This document shows positions 45,592 through 55,505 of a stretch of DNA of 64,000 bases, piece by piece (position 1 is the first letter of the stretch; each line of letters starts with the position of its first letter). The notes beneath the pieces were generated by a model. That model did not search any database. It had not been told where the DNA came from and was given only the letters and a program-made list of their open reading frames with translations. This DNA is from an uncultured bacterium (GTDB taxonomy: Bacteria; Planctomycetota; UBA1135; GCA-002686595): positions 81,035 through 145,034 of the forward strand of contig CALLKX010000013.1 of assembly GCA_938083085.1 (NCBI GenBank). Direction: 5' to 3'. The position numbers and the translations under genes were made by a program.

Positions 45592-48288
45592 TCACCGGAG
45601 GGCCCCCGAGAAGGCCTCAGCCAGCTCCTGAATCGCGGCGGGGATGCCTGAGGCGCGCTCGCCTTGGCCCTGAGCCGTCTCTGGCCGGCCACCGCCCCCA
45701 CCCCCAAGGTGTCCTCGGACCAGGCCCGCTAGGGCGCCTGCTTTGAGTCCCTTCTCGAGTCCGAGCCCGCCGCAAAGCGCCACAAAAGGGATCCCGCCAC
45801 CGTCGCCGCCCGGCTCTGCGCGGCCGAGGAGCACCACCGCGTGGTCCCGATGTGCGCCCTTGACGCGGTCTCCCAGGAGCCTCAGGGATTCACGGTCAAG
45901 CTCGGGGAAGTCCATCGCACCGGCGAAGACGCCGCTGCGCGACTCGAACTCAGCCTGGACCAGCTCGAACGCCCGTCCGACGGCGTCGCCCGAGGCGGAC
46001 TTCTTCTGCTTCTTGGCCTCCTTGACCTGCTTCTGGAGCTGGGCCACGCGGCTGGGAATCTCGTCCACCGACGTCTTGAGCTGCGCAGAGACCTCCTTGA
46101 GCAGCCGACGCTGCTCCTGGAAGGCCGCGATCGCCCCCTGACGGGTCAGGGCCTCGATCCGCCGGACGCCCGCCGCGACGGCGCGCTCCGAGACGATGAT
46201 GAACGGACCGATCTCGCCGGTGCTCGCCACGTGGGTCCCGCCGCACAGCTCCAGTGACCAGGCCCGCTGGGCCTCGTCGCCATCGACGGAGACCACGCGG
46301 ACGACGTCCCCGTACTTCTCGCCGAACAGGGCCCGCGCTCCGCGGGCCTTGGCCTCCTCAGGCGTCTCCTCGGTGGTGCTGACGCGTTGGTTGCGCGCGA
46401 TGCGCGAGTTGACCGCCTCCTCGACTCGCAGGACCTCCTCATCCGTGATCTGGCTGGGGTGGCTGATGTCGAACCTCAGCCGGTCGGGGCCCACGTAGGA
46501 ACCGGCCTGCGCAACATGGTCACCGAGGGCGTCCCGGAGGGCCTGATGGAGCAGGTGGGTGGCCGTGTGATTGGCGCGGATCGAGGCGCGGCGCTCTGGA
46601 TCCACCAGGCAGATGGCCCCCTTTCCCGCCTCCGGCGCGCCGTCAGCGGCCCCGAAGTGCACGTGGATATCGCCGATCTTCCGCGTGTCTTCAACGACGA
46701 AGCGAAAGGTGCCGTCCTGGGATTCGATGATGCCTGAATCGCCCACCTGGCCCCCGGACTCGCCGTAGAACGCGGTGGAGTCCAGCACCAGTCGGTCTGC
46801 CTGGCCGTCTTGACCCGGGAGGAAGCGCACCACCTCGCCCTCGCACTCGGTCCGGCCGCCGGCGTCTTCGTGATAGACGGTGCGGGTCCCGTCAATGCCT
46901 GCGGCCTCCTCGCCGGAGAGGATCTGTTTGAAGCTACCTTCGCTCTTGGAGACCTCGCTATGGGCGGCCCGGGCGGCTTCCCATCCGTCGCCATCGACGC
47001 TCAGGCCGTTCTCCCGGGCCATCAACTCCACGAGGTCCTGTGGGAACCCGAAGGTGGCGTACAGCTCATAGGCATCCGCGCCGTTGATGACCTCGCCGGA
47101 GGTGGACTTCTTGAGCTTCTCGAACTGAACAAGGCCGCGGTCCAGCGTCTTTCGGAACGACTCCTCCTCCGTACGCATGACGAGTTGAACGTGCTCGAGC
47201 CGAGTGCGCATCTCAGGGAACGAGTCGCCGAGCACCTCAACCACCGCGGGGACCACCGCGTGGAGGAAGGGCTCCTTGGCGTCGAGGTGCTGCAGCCCGT
47301 AACGACTTGCCCGGCGGACCAGGCGGCGGAGGACGTAGCCCCGGCCCTCGTTGCTCGGCGCGACCCCATCCGCCACCGCGGCCGTGAACGCTCGGACGTG
47401 ATCCGCGCAGACCCGGAAGGCCACATCGGCATCGCCGTCGAAGCTCCGACCGTACTTCTTCCCGGTGGCCTCCTCGATGGCCTCGAAGATGGGCGTGAAG
47501 AGGTCGGTGTCGTAGTTCGACGACTTGCCCTGCAGCACGGCGAGGACTCGCTCGAAGCCCATGCCGGTGTCCACGTGCTTGGAGGGGAGCTCCACAAGGC
47601 TCCCGTCGTCCTGACGGTTGAACTGAATGAAGACGTTGTTCCACAGCTCGATGAACCGCTCGTTACCCGCGTTGACGCCCGTCAGGGGGTCCGCCCCGTC
47701 GTTCGGGTCGCTCTCCGGGCCGCCTCGGTCGATGTGGATCTCGGTGCAGGGACCACAGGGGCCGGTCTCCCCCATCTCCCAGAAGTTATCGGTGCGATCG
47801 AACCGCAGGACGTGGGCGGGGTCGATGTCCGTCTTCTCCTTCCAGATGCGCTCGGCGTCCTCGTCGGCGGGCAGCCCGTCCGAGGCGTCACCGGCGAACA
47901 CGGTCACCCAGAGCCGATCCTTGGGCAGTCCCCAGACCTCGGTGAGCAGCGTCCAGGACCACTGGATGGCGTCCTCCTTGAAGTAGTCGCCGAACGACCA
48001 GTTCCCGAGCATCTCGAAGAACGTGTGGTGGTACGTGTCGCGCCCAACCTCCTCGAGGTCGTTGTGCTTGCCCTGGACACGAATGCACTTCTGCGTGTCG
48101 GTGGCGCGGCTGTACTTCCTCGACCCCGTGCCGAGGAAGACGTCCTTGAACTGGTTCATCCCTGCGTTGGTGAACAGCAGGGTGGGGTCGTCCTGGGGAA
48201 AGACCGGTGCCGACGGCACCACTCGATGGCCTCGCTCCTCGAAGAACTCGAGGAACTCTTTACGGACGCGCGCGGCAGTGAAGGACAT
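45592..48288 (-). CDS. alaS: Alanyl-tRNA synthetase
   Basis: Charges tRNA-Ala. The class II core starts with VRKEFLEFFEERGHRVVPSAPVFPQDDPTLLFTNAGMNQFKDVFLG, followed by the editing domain with the zinc ligands HTATH and CGGTHV and the C-terminal DHHA1 region. 898 residues from ATG 48288; ATG 48306 is an alternative. Length is close to the usual 875 residues. It lies 148 bases upstream of rpmF on the same strand. Confidence 0.96.
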   Translation of the reverse strand: MSFTAARVRKEFLEFFEERGHRVVPSAPVFPQDDPTLLFTNAGMNQFKDVFLGTGSRKYSRATDTQKCIRVQGKHNDLEEVGRDTYHHTFFEMLGNWSFGDYFKEDAIQWSWTLLTEVWGLPKDRLWVTVFAGDASDGLPADEDAERIWKEKTDIDPAHVLRFDRTDNFWEMGETGPCGPCTEIHIDRGGPESDPNDGADPLTGVNAGNERFIELWNNVFIQFNRQDDGSLVELPSKHVDTGMGFERVLAVLQGKSSNYDTDLFTPIFEAIEEATGKKYGRSFDGDADVAFRVCADHVRAFTAAVADGVAPSNEGRGYVLRRLVRRASRYGLQHLDAKEPFLHAVVPAVVEVLGDSFPEMRTRLEHVQLVMRTEEESFRKTLDRGLVQFEKLKKSTSGEVINGADAYELYATFGFPQDLVELMARENGLSVDGDGWEAARAAHSEVSKSEGSFKQILSGEEAAGIDGTRTVYHEDAGGRTECEGEVVRFLPGQDGQADRLVLDSTAFYGESGGQVGDSGIIESQDGTFRFVVEDTRKIGDIHVHFGAADGAPEAGKGAICLVDPERRASIRANHTATHLLHQALRDALGDHVAQAGSYVGPDRLRFDISHPSQITDEEVLRVEEAVNSRIARNQRVSTTEETPEEAKARGARALFGEKYGDVVRVVSVDGDEAQRAWSLELCGGTHVASTGEIGPFIIVSERAVAAGVRRIEALTRQGAIAAFQEQRRLLKEVSAQLKTSVDEIPSRVAQLQKQVKEAKKQKKSASGDAVGRAFELVQAEFESRSGVFAGAMDFPELDRESLRLLGDRVKGAHRDHAVVLLGRAEPGGDGGGIPFVALCGGLGLEKGLKAGALAGLVRGHLGGGGGGRPETAQGQGERASGIPAAIQELAEAFSGALR

Positions 48289-48839
48289 GACGTCGCCAGA
48301 GCTCATGGGATCAGGGCGCCGCAACCTCGGGCTGCGGGTCGAGAAGATTGGGACCGGGGGCAAGACTCTTTGAGAGGCCGGGATCATAGCGGCCTCCGGG
48401 GGCCGTTCCCCGCCTGAATGGCCCGTAGGAGCCAGAAACAAGGCCACGAGGGCCGGTGAGAAGCCGCGCCGAGCCGCACCAGCTCATCCCCACCCCCGCC
48501 GGTGCCATGGGAACGTCCCTGCCGCCTGGGGCCCGCCGCTGGGGCCCGCCGCCCAACCTGGCCTCGCTCGGATCCTCCTCCATCGGATCCTCCGCGCGAT
48601 CAACGGGCGCGGGCCCGTCAACCCGGACACCAACTCGCGTTGGCTGAAGCGGCCATGGGCCGAGCCCCGCCCCGCCTTGGAGCGACCCATCGCCCCCCCC
48701 CCGCGAGCGCCCGCCGCTTGTGGGTGCCGGCCCCAATCGAGGACTGCACTCGTGGTGTGGCGAGAAAGGCCGAAAAGTCAGAAGGCGCGCTGGTTCCAAT
48801 GAACCAGCGCGCCTTCGGCGTCGCAGCGTCACGCGGACG
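48289..48839. other. Gap between recA and alaS
   Basis: A 551-base gap holding the recA terminator at its right end and presumably the alaS promoter at its left. It also contains two copies of CTGGGGCCCGCCG (48526, 48539; 13-base period) and CGGATCCTCC at 48569 and 48584 (15-base period). No convincing gene. Confidence 0.45.
48772..48816 (-). terminator. Rho-independent terminator of recA
   Basis: A perfect 16-base stem (48781-48796 with 48801-48816) and a 4-base loop, 23 bases past the recA stop; on the minus strand it is followed by TGACTTTTCG. Confidence 0.92.
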
Positions 48840-50018
48840 CTACTTGCTGGAGGAGGCGGCGCTGGCGCCTTTCTTCTTGGCGGGCGCCGGCTCGTCAGGT
48901 GCGGGCTCAGAAGACGCCACGGGCTCGGCCGTCGGTTCATCGTCCGGGACCGGGGTGAACTTGACCCGGATGGCTTCTTCGATCACGGTCGCAAGATCCG
49001 GGTTGTCCATCAGGAATTGGCGGCTTCGCTCCATGCCTTGGCCTAGGCGGATTTCACCGTCTGTGGGGTGCTTCATGGAGTACCAGGTACCGGAGCGAAG
49101 GACCACGTCGGCCTTCATTCCGAGGTCCAGGAGCTCGCCTTCCTTGGAGATACCTCGGTTGAAGAGGATGTCGAACTCAACCTTACGGAACGGCGGTGCA
49201 ACCTTGTTCTTCACCACCGTCACCTTGGTCCGGTTACCCACGACGTCCTCGCCGTCCTTGAGCTGTCCGATGCGCCGAATGTCGAGGCGCACGGACGAGT
49301 AGAACTTGAGTGCGCGTCCGCCGGTGGTGGTCTCGGGGCTACCGAACATCACTCCGATCTTCTCGCGGATCTGGTTGATGAACAGCACCAGGCAGTTGGA
49401 CTTGGCGATGGCTCCCGTGAGCTTCCGCAGTCCCTGGCTCATCAGCCTGGCGTGGAGACCCACGAAGCTATCGCCCATCTCGCCCTCGATCTCTGCACGC
49501 GGGACAAGCGCTGCGACCGAGTCCACGACGACAATGTCCACAGCGTTGGAGCGGACGAGGGTCTCGACGATCTCGAGGGCCTGCTCGCCGGTGTCGGGCT
49601 GGCTCACGAGGAGGTCCTCGAGCTTGACGCCGAGCTTCCGGGCGTAGGACGGGTCCAAGGCATGCTCAGCGTCCACGAACGCGCAAACGCCGCCCTGCTT
49701 CTGGGCCTCGGCGATGGTGTGAAGAGTCAGCGTCGTCTTGCCCGAGCTCTCAGGCCCGTAGATCTCGACGATTCGCCCCTTGGGAAGTCCCTTTCCACCG
49801 AGGGCCAGGTCGAGGTTGATGGAGCCCGTGGAGATCCCCTCGATCTTCCGCATCATGAGGCCCTGGCTGCCCAGGCGCATGATCGAGCCCACGCCGTAGC
49901 TATTTTCGATCTCTCCGACGGCCGCGGTGATCGCCTTCTCGCGACCGGCAACGGTTCCGTCGTTGTTGTTGATCCCACGGGAGGGGATCTTGGATTTGGG
50001 GGTCTTGGTTCGATTCAC
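48840..50018 (-). CDS. recA: Recombinase A
   Basis: Promotes homologous strand exchange and activates LexA self-cleavage in the SOS response. Walker A GPESSGKT at 88-95, [52 protein letters not shown] and [20 protein letters not shown] are all present. 392 residues, with a longer-than-usual Pro/Ala/Glu then Lys/Ala/Ser C-terminal tail (about 345-392). Monocistronic, with a terminator after it and a putative SOS site in front of it. Confidence 0.97.
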   Translation of the reverse strand: MNRTKTPKSKIPSRGINNNDGTVAGREKAITAAVGEIENSYGVGSIMRLGSQGLMMRKIEGISTGSINLDLALGGKGLPKGRIVEIYGPESSGKTTLTLHTIAEAQKQGGVCAFVDAEHALDPSYARKLGVKLEDLLVSQPDTGEQALEIVETLVRSNAVDIVVVDSVAALVPRAEIEGEMGDSFVGLHARLMSQGLRKLTGAIAKSNCLVLFINQIREKIGVMFGSPETTTGGRALKFYSSVRLDIRRIGQLKDGEDVVGNRTKVTVVKNKVAPPFRKVEFDILFNRGISKEGELLDLGMKADVVLRSGTWYSMKHPTDGEIRLGQGMERSRQFLMDNPDLATVIEEAIRVKFTPVPDDEPTAEPVASSEPAPDEPAPAKKKGASAASSSK

Positions 50019-50058
50019 GATGGGTGCTCTTGTTGCGGTGGTGCGGCCGGTCCCGGAT

Positions 50059-50080
50059 GTTCGGTGTCCGTTCGGTATAG
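50059..50080 (-). promoter_or_regulatory. recA promoter with putative direct-repeat LexA-type operator
   Basis: A direct repeat GTTC-N7-GTTC at 50059-50073 (plus strand) abuts a CTATAC -10-like element (50075-50080, minus strand), 41 bases upstream of the recA ATG. GTTC-N7-GTTC is the spacing of the alphaproteobacterial LexA box. A -35 element is weak (around 50097-50102). Overlap with the transcription start is where a repressor would act. Confidence 0.5.
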
Positions 50081-50183
50081 CGTCTCAGGCGCCCAGATGG
50101 AATGCCCTTGCCGTTTTTCGCCCCGACCCCCACGGGACGGACGGCGCCACGGCCCGTTGCGGCGCACGGCCCTTTGCGAATCC

Positions 50184-50774
50184 CTAGTGAGGTGCGACGG
50201 CCAATCCCCAGCTCTCCAGCTGGCGGTACCTGCGCCCCCCATCCGCCCGATCGGCGATGGATTCGTAGAGGGCCACCTCGGCGCCGGTCCAGGTCCGCAC
50301 AACCCCCGAGTCGAGCTCTCCGTGCGGCTGGGGCGGCGCTTCGGTCAGCCTCGCCAGGGTCACGTGGGGCCGGAACTCTCGGCGGCGGTCGCCACGATAG
50401 GCAGCGCAGCGCCGCGAGAGAGCCACCTGCTGAGCGCGGTTCCTGAGCGCGTGAAGTCGTTCAGCGCCGTCCACCACCTCCGACACCACGGCCGTGAGCG
50501 CTCGTGGCTGCATCGAGCCCAGGGGAAGCATCTCCAGCGCGCCGGTGAGCTGCAGCTCGGGCGCGAAGAGGCCTCGGAACTCCTCGGCGGCGGACCGGAT
50601 GACGCCCGGAACGTCTCCCTCGTCCACCTCTCCCAGGAACGAGAGCGTCAGGTGCAGGTCCTCCTCATCGTGGACCGCGAGGGGGCCGCACTCCTCCTCG
50701 AACCCGGGAGCGACGCGGGCGAGCCGCCGTGCCAGGTCTTCGTCGAGGGCAATGGCGAGGAAGAGTCGTTTCAT
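50184..50774 (-). CDS. thpR: RNA 2',3'-cyclic phosphodiesterase (2H family)
   Basis: Hydrolyses 2',3'-cyclic phosphate ends of RNA. The two HxTx motifs are HLTLSFLG (near residue 41) and HVTLARL (near 145). MKRLFLAIALDEDL from ATG 50774 is the family start; an ATG at 50786 lies in the same frame. 196 residues. The gap to the pfkB gene (50775-51092) shows no gene. Confidence 0.87.
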   Translation of the reverse strand: MKRLFLAIALDEDLARRLARVAPGFEEECGPLAVHDEEDLHLTLSFLGEVDEGDVPGVIRSAAEEFRGLFAPELQLTGALEMLPLGSMQPRALTAVVSEVVDGAERLHALRNRAQQVALSRRCAAYRGDRRREFRPHVTLARLTEAPPQPHGELDSGVVRTWTGAEVALYESIADRADGGRRYRQLESWGLAVAPH

Positions 50775-51092
50775 TCGCTGGAGCACGCGGGGCTTTCTGG
50801 AGGGGGGTCTGGAGCTCCCCCACCCGCGGGGCGGAGGCGTCCGCGGATGCTGGACCGGAGAGGGGGCAAGAAAATGCCTCAGTATCTGCCCCAGCTCAGG
50901 AGGACAGCGCGGATTTGGGTTCGAGCGGGTGTCGGATCGCCCGCTCGCTCGGGTTGAACTGGAGAGTCATCAGCCCTGAGGAGGTCCTGGGTTGAAGCGA
51001 GCCAGGGCCTCCTCACTTGTTTGCCCGTGGGCCGGGCACGGTGGCGGCTGGGTGGTCACGGCCCGTGCTGGTTGGCGTCCCCTCTCTTCTTG
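50775..51092. other. Gap between thpR and PfkB-type kinase gene
   Basis: 318 bases. GGGCACGG near 51030 and CCCGTGC near 51062 could pair as a long-looped hairpin, possibly a terminator of the minus-strand kinase gene, but there is no U-tract. Otherwise nothing is seen. Confidence 0.3.
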
Positions 51093-51995
51093 TCAGAGGG
51101 TCACGATGGCCTCGAGATCCCGGTAGCGCTCGTCGTAGTCCGCGCGGGCGCGCCCTGCGATCTCCTCGACGCTGAAGCCCTGCACGCAGAAGGACGCCGC
51201 GACGGTGCCGTGCAGCATGGCCTTCTTCAGGGTCTCGGGCGATGCGTCGCCCACGCTCGCCACGTACCCCATGAAGCCTCCAGCAAAGCAGTCCCCAGCA
51301 CCGGTCGGGTCGATCACCTCGAGGACGGGGTAGGCCGGGAGGGAGAAGTGGAGGCCCTCTCCCATGATGAAGGCGCCGTGCTCTCCTTTCTTGAGGATCA
51401 CCACCTTCGGGCCAAGCTCCAGCACGCGCTGGGCAGCGCGGATGAGGTTGTTTTCGCCGGTGAGCATGCGCGCCTCCTCATCGTTGAGAATGAGGCCGTC
51501 CACGCGCTTCATGAGTGCGTCGAGGTCAGGCCGCGCGATGTCAATCCAGAGGTTCATGGTGTCGGCCACCGAGAATGCCGGGGCCTCCACCTGCTCGAGC
51601 GCCTTCAGTTGCACCGCGGGGTGTGCGTTGGCGAGGAAGACGAAGCGCGAGTCCCGGTAAGCATCGGGCAGCTTGGGGTCGAAGTCCTCCAGAACGTTCA
51701 GGTCGGTGTAGGTGGTGTGGCGGGTGTTCCAGTCCGGCTCGTACCGCCCACCCCAGCGGAAGGTCTTGCCCTCCGAGACGATCTCGAGGCCGTCCGTGCA
51801 GACCCCCCGGTCCCGCAGCAGCTTGACGTGTTCGTCTTCGAAGTCGCCCCCCACCACCCCGACGAGGCGCGGGCGGCAGTACGGCGCGGCGGCCACCGCG
51901 CAGTACATGGCCGAGCCACCCAGGACGTTTTCACGGCTGTCGTGGACGGTTTCGACGGAGTCGTAAGCGAGGGTTCCGATGACGGCGAGAGACAT
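51093..51995 (-). CDS. PfkB-family carbohydrate/nucleoside kinase
   Basis: A 300-residue kinase. VLGGSAMYCAVAAAPY near the N-terminus and DPTGAGDCFAGGFMGY near residue 235 (anion hole and catalytic Asp) mark the ribokinase family; LILNDEEARMLTG is the lid/linker block. The substrate is open; GGRYEPDWNTRHTTYTDLN is distinctive and may help assign it. ATG 51995 is chosen over the upstream in-frame ATG at 52079. Confidence 0.86.
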   Translation of the reverse strand: MSLAVIGTLAYDSVETVHDSRENVLGGSAMYCAVAAAPYCRPRLVGVVGGDFEDEHVKLLRDRGVCTDGLEIVSEGKTFRWGGRYEPDWNTRHTTYTDLNVLEDFDPKLPDAYRDSRFVFLANAHPAVQLKALEQVEAPAFSVADTMNLWIDIARPDLDALMKRVDGLILNDEEARMLTGENNLIRAAQRVLELGPKVVILKKGEHGAFIMGEGLHFSLPAYPVLEVIDPTGAGDCFAGGFMGYVASVGDASPETLKKAMLHGTVAASFCVQGFSVEEIAGRARADYDERYRDLEAIVTL

Positions 51996-52124
51996 GAGTG
52001 AGGGGGTGATGGGCGCAAGGAGTCCGCGATTGGGCAGATATTGCATCAGGTCAGAGCCTGTGGCACCACTCGATTCCACGTCGGGCTTCGATGTGAGGCG
52101 GGGTCGAGCCTGAGCCCAAGCCAG

Positions 52125-53426
52125 CTACCCCTGGGCCCGTTCGGCGGGTGGGACCGCGCGTCCCGGTAGGAGGAGCGCCAAGCCGCCCAGCATCGACAGC
52201 CCGTAGAGGCCGAGTCGAAAGATGAGACTCGTCGCGACACCCATGGCGTAGGTGCTCCCGAAGATCGCGGCCAGTGACCCGAAGAGGTGCTCTCCAACGC
52301 CAAGCCCGCCCGGAGAGATCGGTAGGCCAGAGATGGTGTTGGCGATGGCCGTGGTGGACATCCACTCCGCGAACCCGAGCCGGCTTCCGAGCCCCGCCGC
52401 AATGAACGAGACGGCGGCGCCTGTCAGCAGGTGGTTCATGCAGGAGAGCAGGAGCGCCAGGCTGAGCTCCACGGGCCGAGCGACCACCAGCCGAGCGGAG
52501 CTGTCGAGCCGCGCCAGTTGTTCCCCGAAGGGCAGCCGCGCCAGCAGGGCGTCGAGGTGGATCCAGCGACGTATCGGGGCGCTGCAAAAGACCACGCCCC
52601 CGAGGAGCAGGCCCGTGGCCGCCGCGGTCACCGGGGCCTTGAGGTCCGCGGCTCGGTGGTCGCAGGAGAGGACGAAGACCGTGCCAATCATGACCATGGA
52701 CAGCAGCCCGAGGACCCGGTCCACGACCACGCTCATGAGCGCCTCGGGGCGGCGGTCGGGGTGGCGCTGAACCACGGCCACGGCGCGTGCGACGTCTCCG
52801 CCGTTGAACCCCGGGAAGATCACATTAAAAAAGAGGCCCACGTAGGTGAACCTCACCGCGTCGAGCCAGCGTGTGGGGCAGTGGTGAACGCCCAGCAACC
52901 GCCACCAGCGGGTGGCCACGGTCAGCGAAGCCAGGGCCAGGAGGGCGAACGCGAGGCTCAGCTTCCCCGCCTCAACCCCGCTCAAGGTCTGGGCCATGCC
53001 TGGTCGCACGTCGATCAGGTCGGCCTGGAATGGTCCCGGCTCCCCGGAGGTGCTGACGAGCTCCACTCCGGAGTGCGTCACGATCATCTCCTCCTTCACG
53101 ATCACGCGCTGACCCGCGGACAGGTCAAGGCTCTCGACCGTTGAGGAGCACAGGAAGCGCAGGGGGCGCGTGCGCCAGTCGCTCTCGATCGAGCCCTGGA
53201 TCACCAGGGTCTCCGCGCCCGAACGCGCCTCCACTCGCACCTCGTCTTGCCAGCTGATGTTCCGAGAGATCAGCCAGGCGGCGAGGGCAAACACCACGAG
53301 GCCGAGTCCCCGCAAGAGCCGACGGCGTCGAGTCCCAGCGGTTCCCCGTTCACGGCGGACCTCATCGAACATCACCGAGGTCGCGCCGCCCTTGGGCGGC
53401 GAGGGGGTCAAGTCCGGATCAGTCAT
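52125..53426 (-). CDS. Lysylphosphatidylglycerol synthase/flippase-like membrane protein (UPF0104 family)
   Basis: A 433-residue protein: one N-terminal membrane helix, a periplasmic domain of about 90 residues, then about seven to eight helices. YVGLFFNVIFPGFNGGDVARAVAVVQRHPDRRPEALMSVVVDRVLG and GLPISPGGLGVGEHLFG are the signatures of the LPG-synthase transmembrane/YbhN-like family. No MprF-type transferase domain is attached. Likely moves or transfers a lipid. It overlaps the upstream lipoprotein gene by 8 bases (53419-53426). The extra periplasmic domain inserted after the first helix is unusual. Confidence 0.82.
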   Translation of the reverse strand: MTDPDLTPSPPKGGATSVMFDEVRRERGTAGTRRRRLLRGLGLVVFALAAWLISRNISWQDEVRVEARSGAETLVIQGSIESDWRTRPLRFLCSSTVESLDLSAGQRVIVKEEMIVTHSGVELVSTSGEPGPFQADLIDVRPGMAQTLSGVEAGKLSLAFALLALASLTVATRWWRLLGVHHCPTRWLDAVRFTYVGLFFNVIFPGFNGGDVARAVAVVQRHPDRRPEALMSVVVDRVLGLLSMVMIGTVFVLSCDHRAADLKAPVTAAATGLLLGGVVFCSAPIRRWIHLDALLARLPFGEQLARLDSSARLVVARPVELSLALLLSCMNHLLTGAAVSFIAAGLGSRLGFAEWMSTTAIANTISGLPISPGGLGVGEHLFGSLAAIFGSTYAMGVATSLIFRLGLYGLSMLGGLALLLPGRAVPPAERAQG

Positions 53427-54606
53427 CCCTCAAGGCCTGGGCCTGCTCGGCCAGTCGATCCAGCGCCTCCTCGCCCCAGCTCAACCACTCCTCAGAGCGA
53501 AGGCTCACCAGCTCCCCCCCACTCATGGCGCTGAGCGCACCCATGGCTGCGTGTTGAGCCCGCGCGCCATAGAGATTGTCTCGGATGGCAATCTGCAGGA
53601 GAGTCGTGGCGAGGGCGGCTCGAAGCTCCAGCCCCTGCTTGGTCTCCCGGCGCGCAGCCAGCGGGAGCCCCTCCGCCTCGTAGTTCTGAGCGACGGCGAC
53701 AAAGACGGGATCGGCGTTGATCGGCGTTGGAGGGAGTTGGAACTCGCTGAACTCCTCTTGGATCCAAGGCAAGCCCGCGGAGCTGTTGCTGAGCGCGAGC
53801 AGAGCCTCGACTCGGTAAGCGTCTCCGTACACCTCCATCCCCACTCGGAGGCCGGTGGCGCGCACGAAGAAGGAGCGGTCGCGCGCCCCGCTCCAGAGAG
53901 CCTCTGCCACCATGCGCCGTTGGACCTGCTCAGAGAGCTCCGTCACCTGCGCCTTGAATTCTCCGCTGATCGAACGACCTCGGAGGAACGGCCCCAGCGC
54001 CCTGAGGAGCCTTGCGCCCCCCTGAACGTCCACATCGAGCTCCTCCGCCAGCGTCAGCGCCGCCTCGAAATCAGCTCGTGCGGTCTCCGTGACCCGCCGG
54101 CGCGAGACGGCCCGGAGCGCATCGGTGAGACCGTCGACCGCCTCGATCAGCTCCGCCGGGCTCGCAGGAGGGGTGGGCGGGACAAAGGGCTCGGAGAGAT
54201 CGAGGCGCTCCGCGTGGGAGAGGATTTGCCGTAGCGCGAGCTCTCGGCAGAGCTGGCTGGGGGCGTAGACGGCGAAGCGCGCGACCACGCGAACCTGTTC
54301 GTTGTGCCTCCAGGCCACCGGGCCCTGGGTCGAGGCCGAGAGGTCGAGGAGGTTCTCGAACGCGAACTCTGTGGGGTTGGAGATGGTCTGCAGCGACTGC
54401 GGCCGATCCGCCGCGCTGACCACCGAGCGGACGGAGTTCAGCCCCGTGACCATCAGGTCCTTCCACCGATTGGTGGTCGCGCCCCGGTAGCGGAAGTTAT
54501 CGGTTGAGCTGAGGACCACATCCAGGTTCTGGGTGGCGACAGAGGCTCCCCGGCAGCCAGCGAGGCTGGCGGCAATGAGAACGGCGATCAAATGGGCGCG
54601 TCGCAT
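53419..54606 (-). CDS. Hypothetical lipoprotein coupled to the flippase-like gene
   Basis: A 395-residue lipoprotein: MRRAHLIAVLIAASLAGCRG with lipobox LAGC (ATG 54606). The mature part is largely helical (LTDALRAVSRRRVTETARADFEAALTLAEELDVD and similar) with a block NLYGARAQHAAMGALSAMSGG near the end. No known motif. It probably works with the overlapping flippase-like protein. Confidence 0.68.
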   Translation of the reverse strand: MRRAHLIAVLIAASLAGCRGASVATQNLDVVLSSTDNFRYRGATTNRWKDLMVTGLNSVRSVVSAADRPQSLQTISNPTEFAFENLLDLSASTQGPVAWRHNEQVRVVARFAVYAPSQLCRELALRQILSHAERLDLSEPFVPPTPPASPAELIEAVDGLTDALRAVSRRRVTETARADFEAALTLAEELDVDVQGGARLLRALGPFLRGRSISGEFKAQVTELSEQVQRRMVAEALWSGARDRSFFVRATGLRVGMEVYGDAYRVEALLALSNSSAGLPWIQEEFSEFQLPPTPINADPVFVAVAQNYEAEGLPLAARRETKQGLELRAALATTLLQIAIRDNLYGARAQHAAMGALSAMSGGELVSLRSEEWLSWGEEALDRLAEQAQALRDD

Positions 54607-54823
54607 GGGTCTTGGAGTGTCCTTCACCCATCGTCGGGGTTCAACGCCCACCCCCGGATCCCTGTTCGGGTCGAGCCGATTCGCCGGGCGGGCCAGGCCC
54701 CAGCCATGACGGCCGCAGGCCAAATGGCCCTCAGGCCGCGTCGTGGCGCCCGGAGGGGCAGCCCGCGCCTGGACTTGGCAGGAGCCGCGTTCGTCCTTGG
54801 CCTCGACAAGCTAGCCTTCGTCC

Positions 54824-55249
54824 ATGAAGAATGACTCACTGGCCGAGGCACGGGGCGAGTCTGGCCCGAACCCGTTCGGCGGCCTCTCGCTCGCGCTGAA
54901 GGTGGTCTGGGCGGTGCTCTTTGCTGCGATCGGCGTCCTGACGTTGGCTCGGGTCCTCGACACGTCGACGACCGTCGAGGTTTCCGCCGTCGGAGTGCGA
55001 AATCCCGACGGGAGCTGGGCCATCGTCACCGTCGAGCGAATCTGCCGTGAGGCGTTGTTGGCCCACGGTGAGGATCCTGAGGGAGCTCAGGCGCTCGACT
55101 ATGTCCCGGGCAGCCGGTTCGGAGAGAACGCGACCGATCCAGACCGCCTCCTCACGGCCTGGCAGGTGGCGTCTGATGGGCGCCGCGTGACGGTCTATGT
55201 CGACATCGAAGGTGCAAAGGCACACTGCCGGGTCAGCGAGGCCAAGTAA
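54824..55249 (+). CDS. Small single-pass membrane protein
   Basis: A 141-residue protein with a short cytoplasmic N-terminus, a helix at about 25-44 (LKVVWAVLFAAIGVLTLARVL) and an extracytoplasmic domain containing two Cys (ICREALLAHG and AKAHCRVSEAK). Family not recognised. Divergent from the lipoprotein gene. Confidence 0.6.
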   Translation: MKNDSLAEARGESGPNPFGGLSLALKVVWAVLFAAIGVLTLARVLDTSTTVEVSAVGVRNPDGSWAIVTVERICREALLAHGEDPEGAQALDYVPGSRFGENATDPDRLLTAWQVASDGRRVTVYVDIEGAKAHCRVSEAK

Positions 55250-55505
55250 GGGCATCTGCTGACGTGCCATACGGCGCTGCGAGTCGGGGTTTCCCCTGGA
55301 TCGAAGGCGTTGGGAAAATCAGAGAAGTAGACTCGGTAGACAGCGACGTGAGGCTGCGATCACCTTCATTCGGCACATGAGCCTTGGGGAGCATTCGCGG
55401 TCGAGTCGCCGCGCGGTATCAGGCGTCCGCGCCTCGTTCGCCAGCCTCGCGCAGCGGAAGCCGCGCACCGCCATCCACCAGCCCTCCTCTCCCTCTGCCC
55501 GGAAG

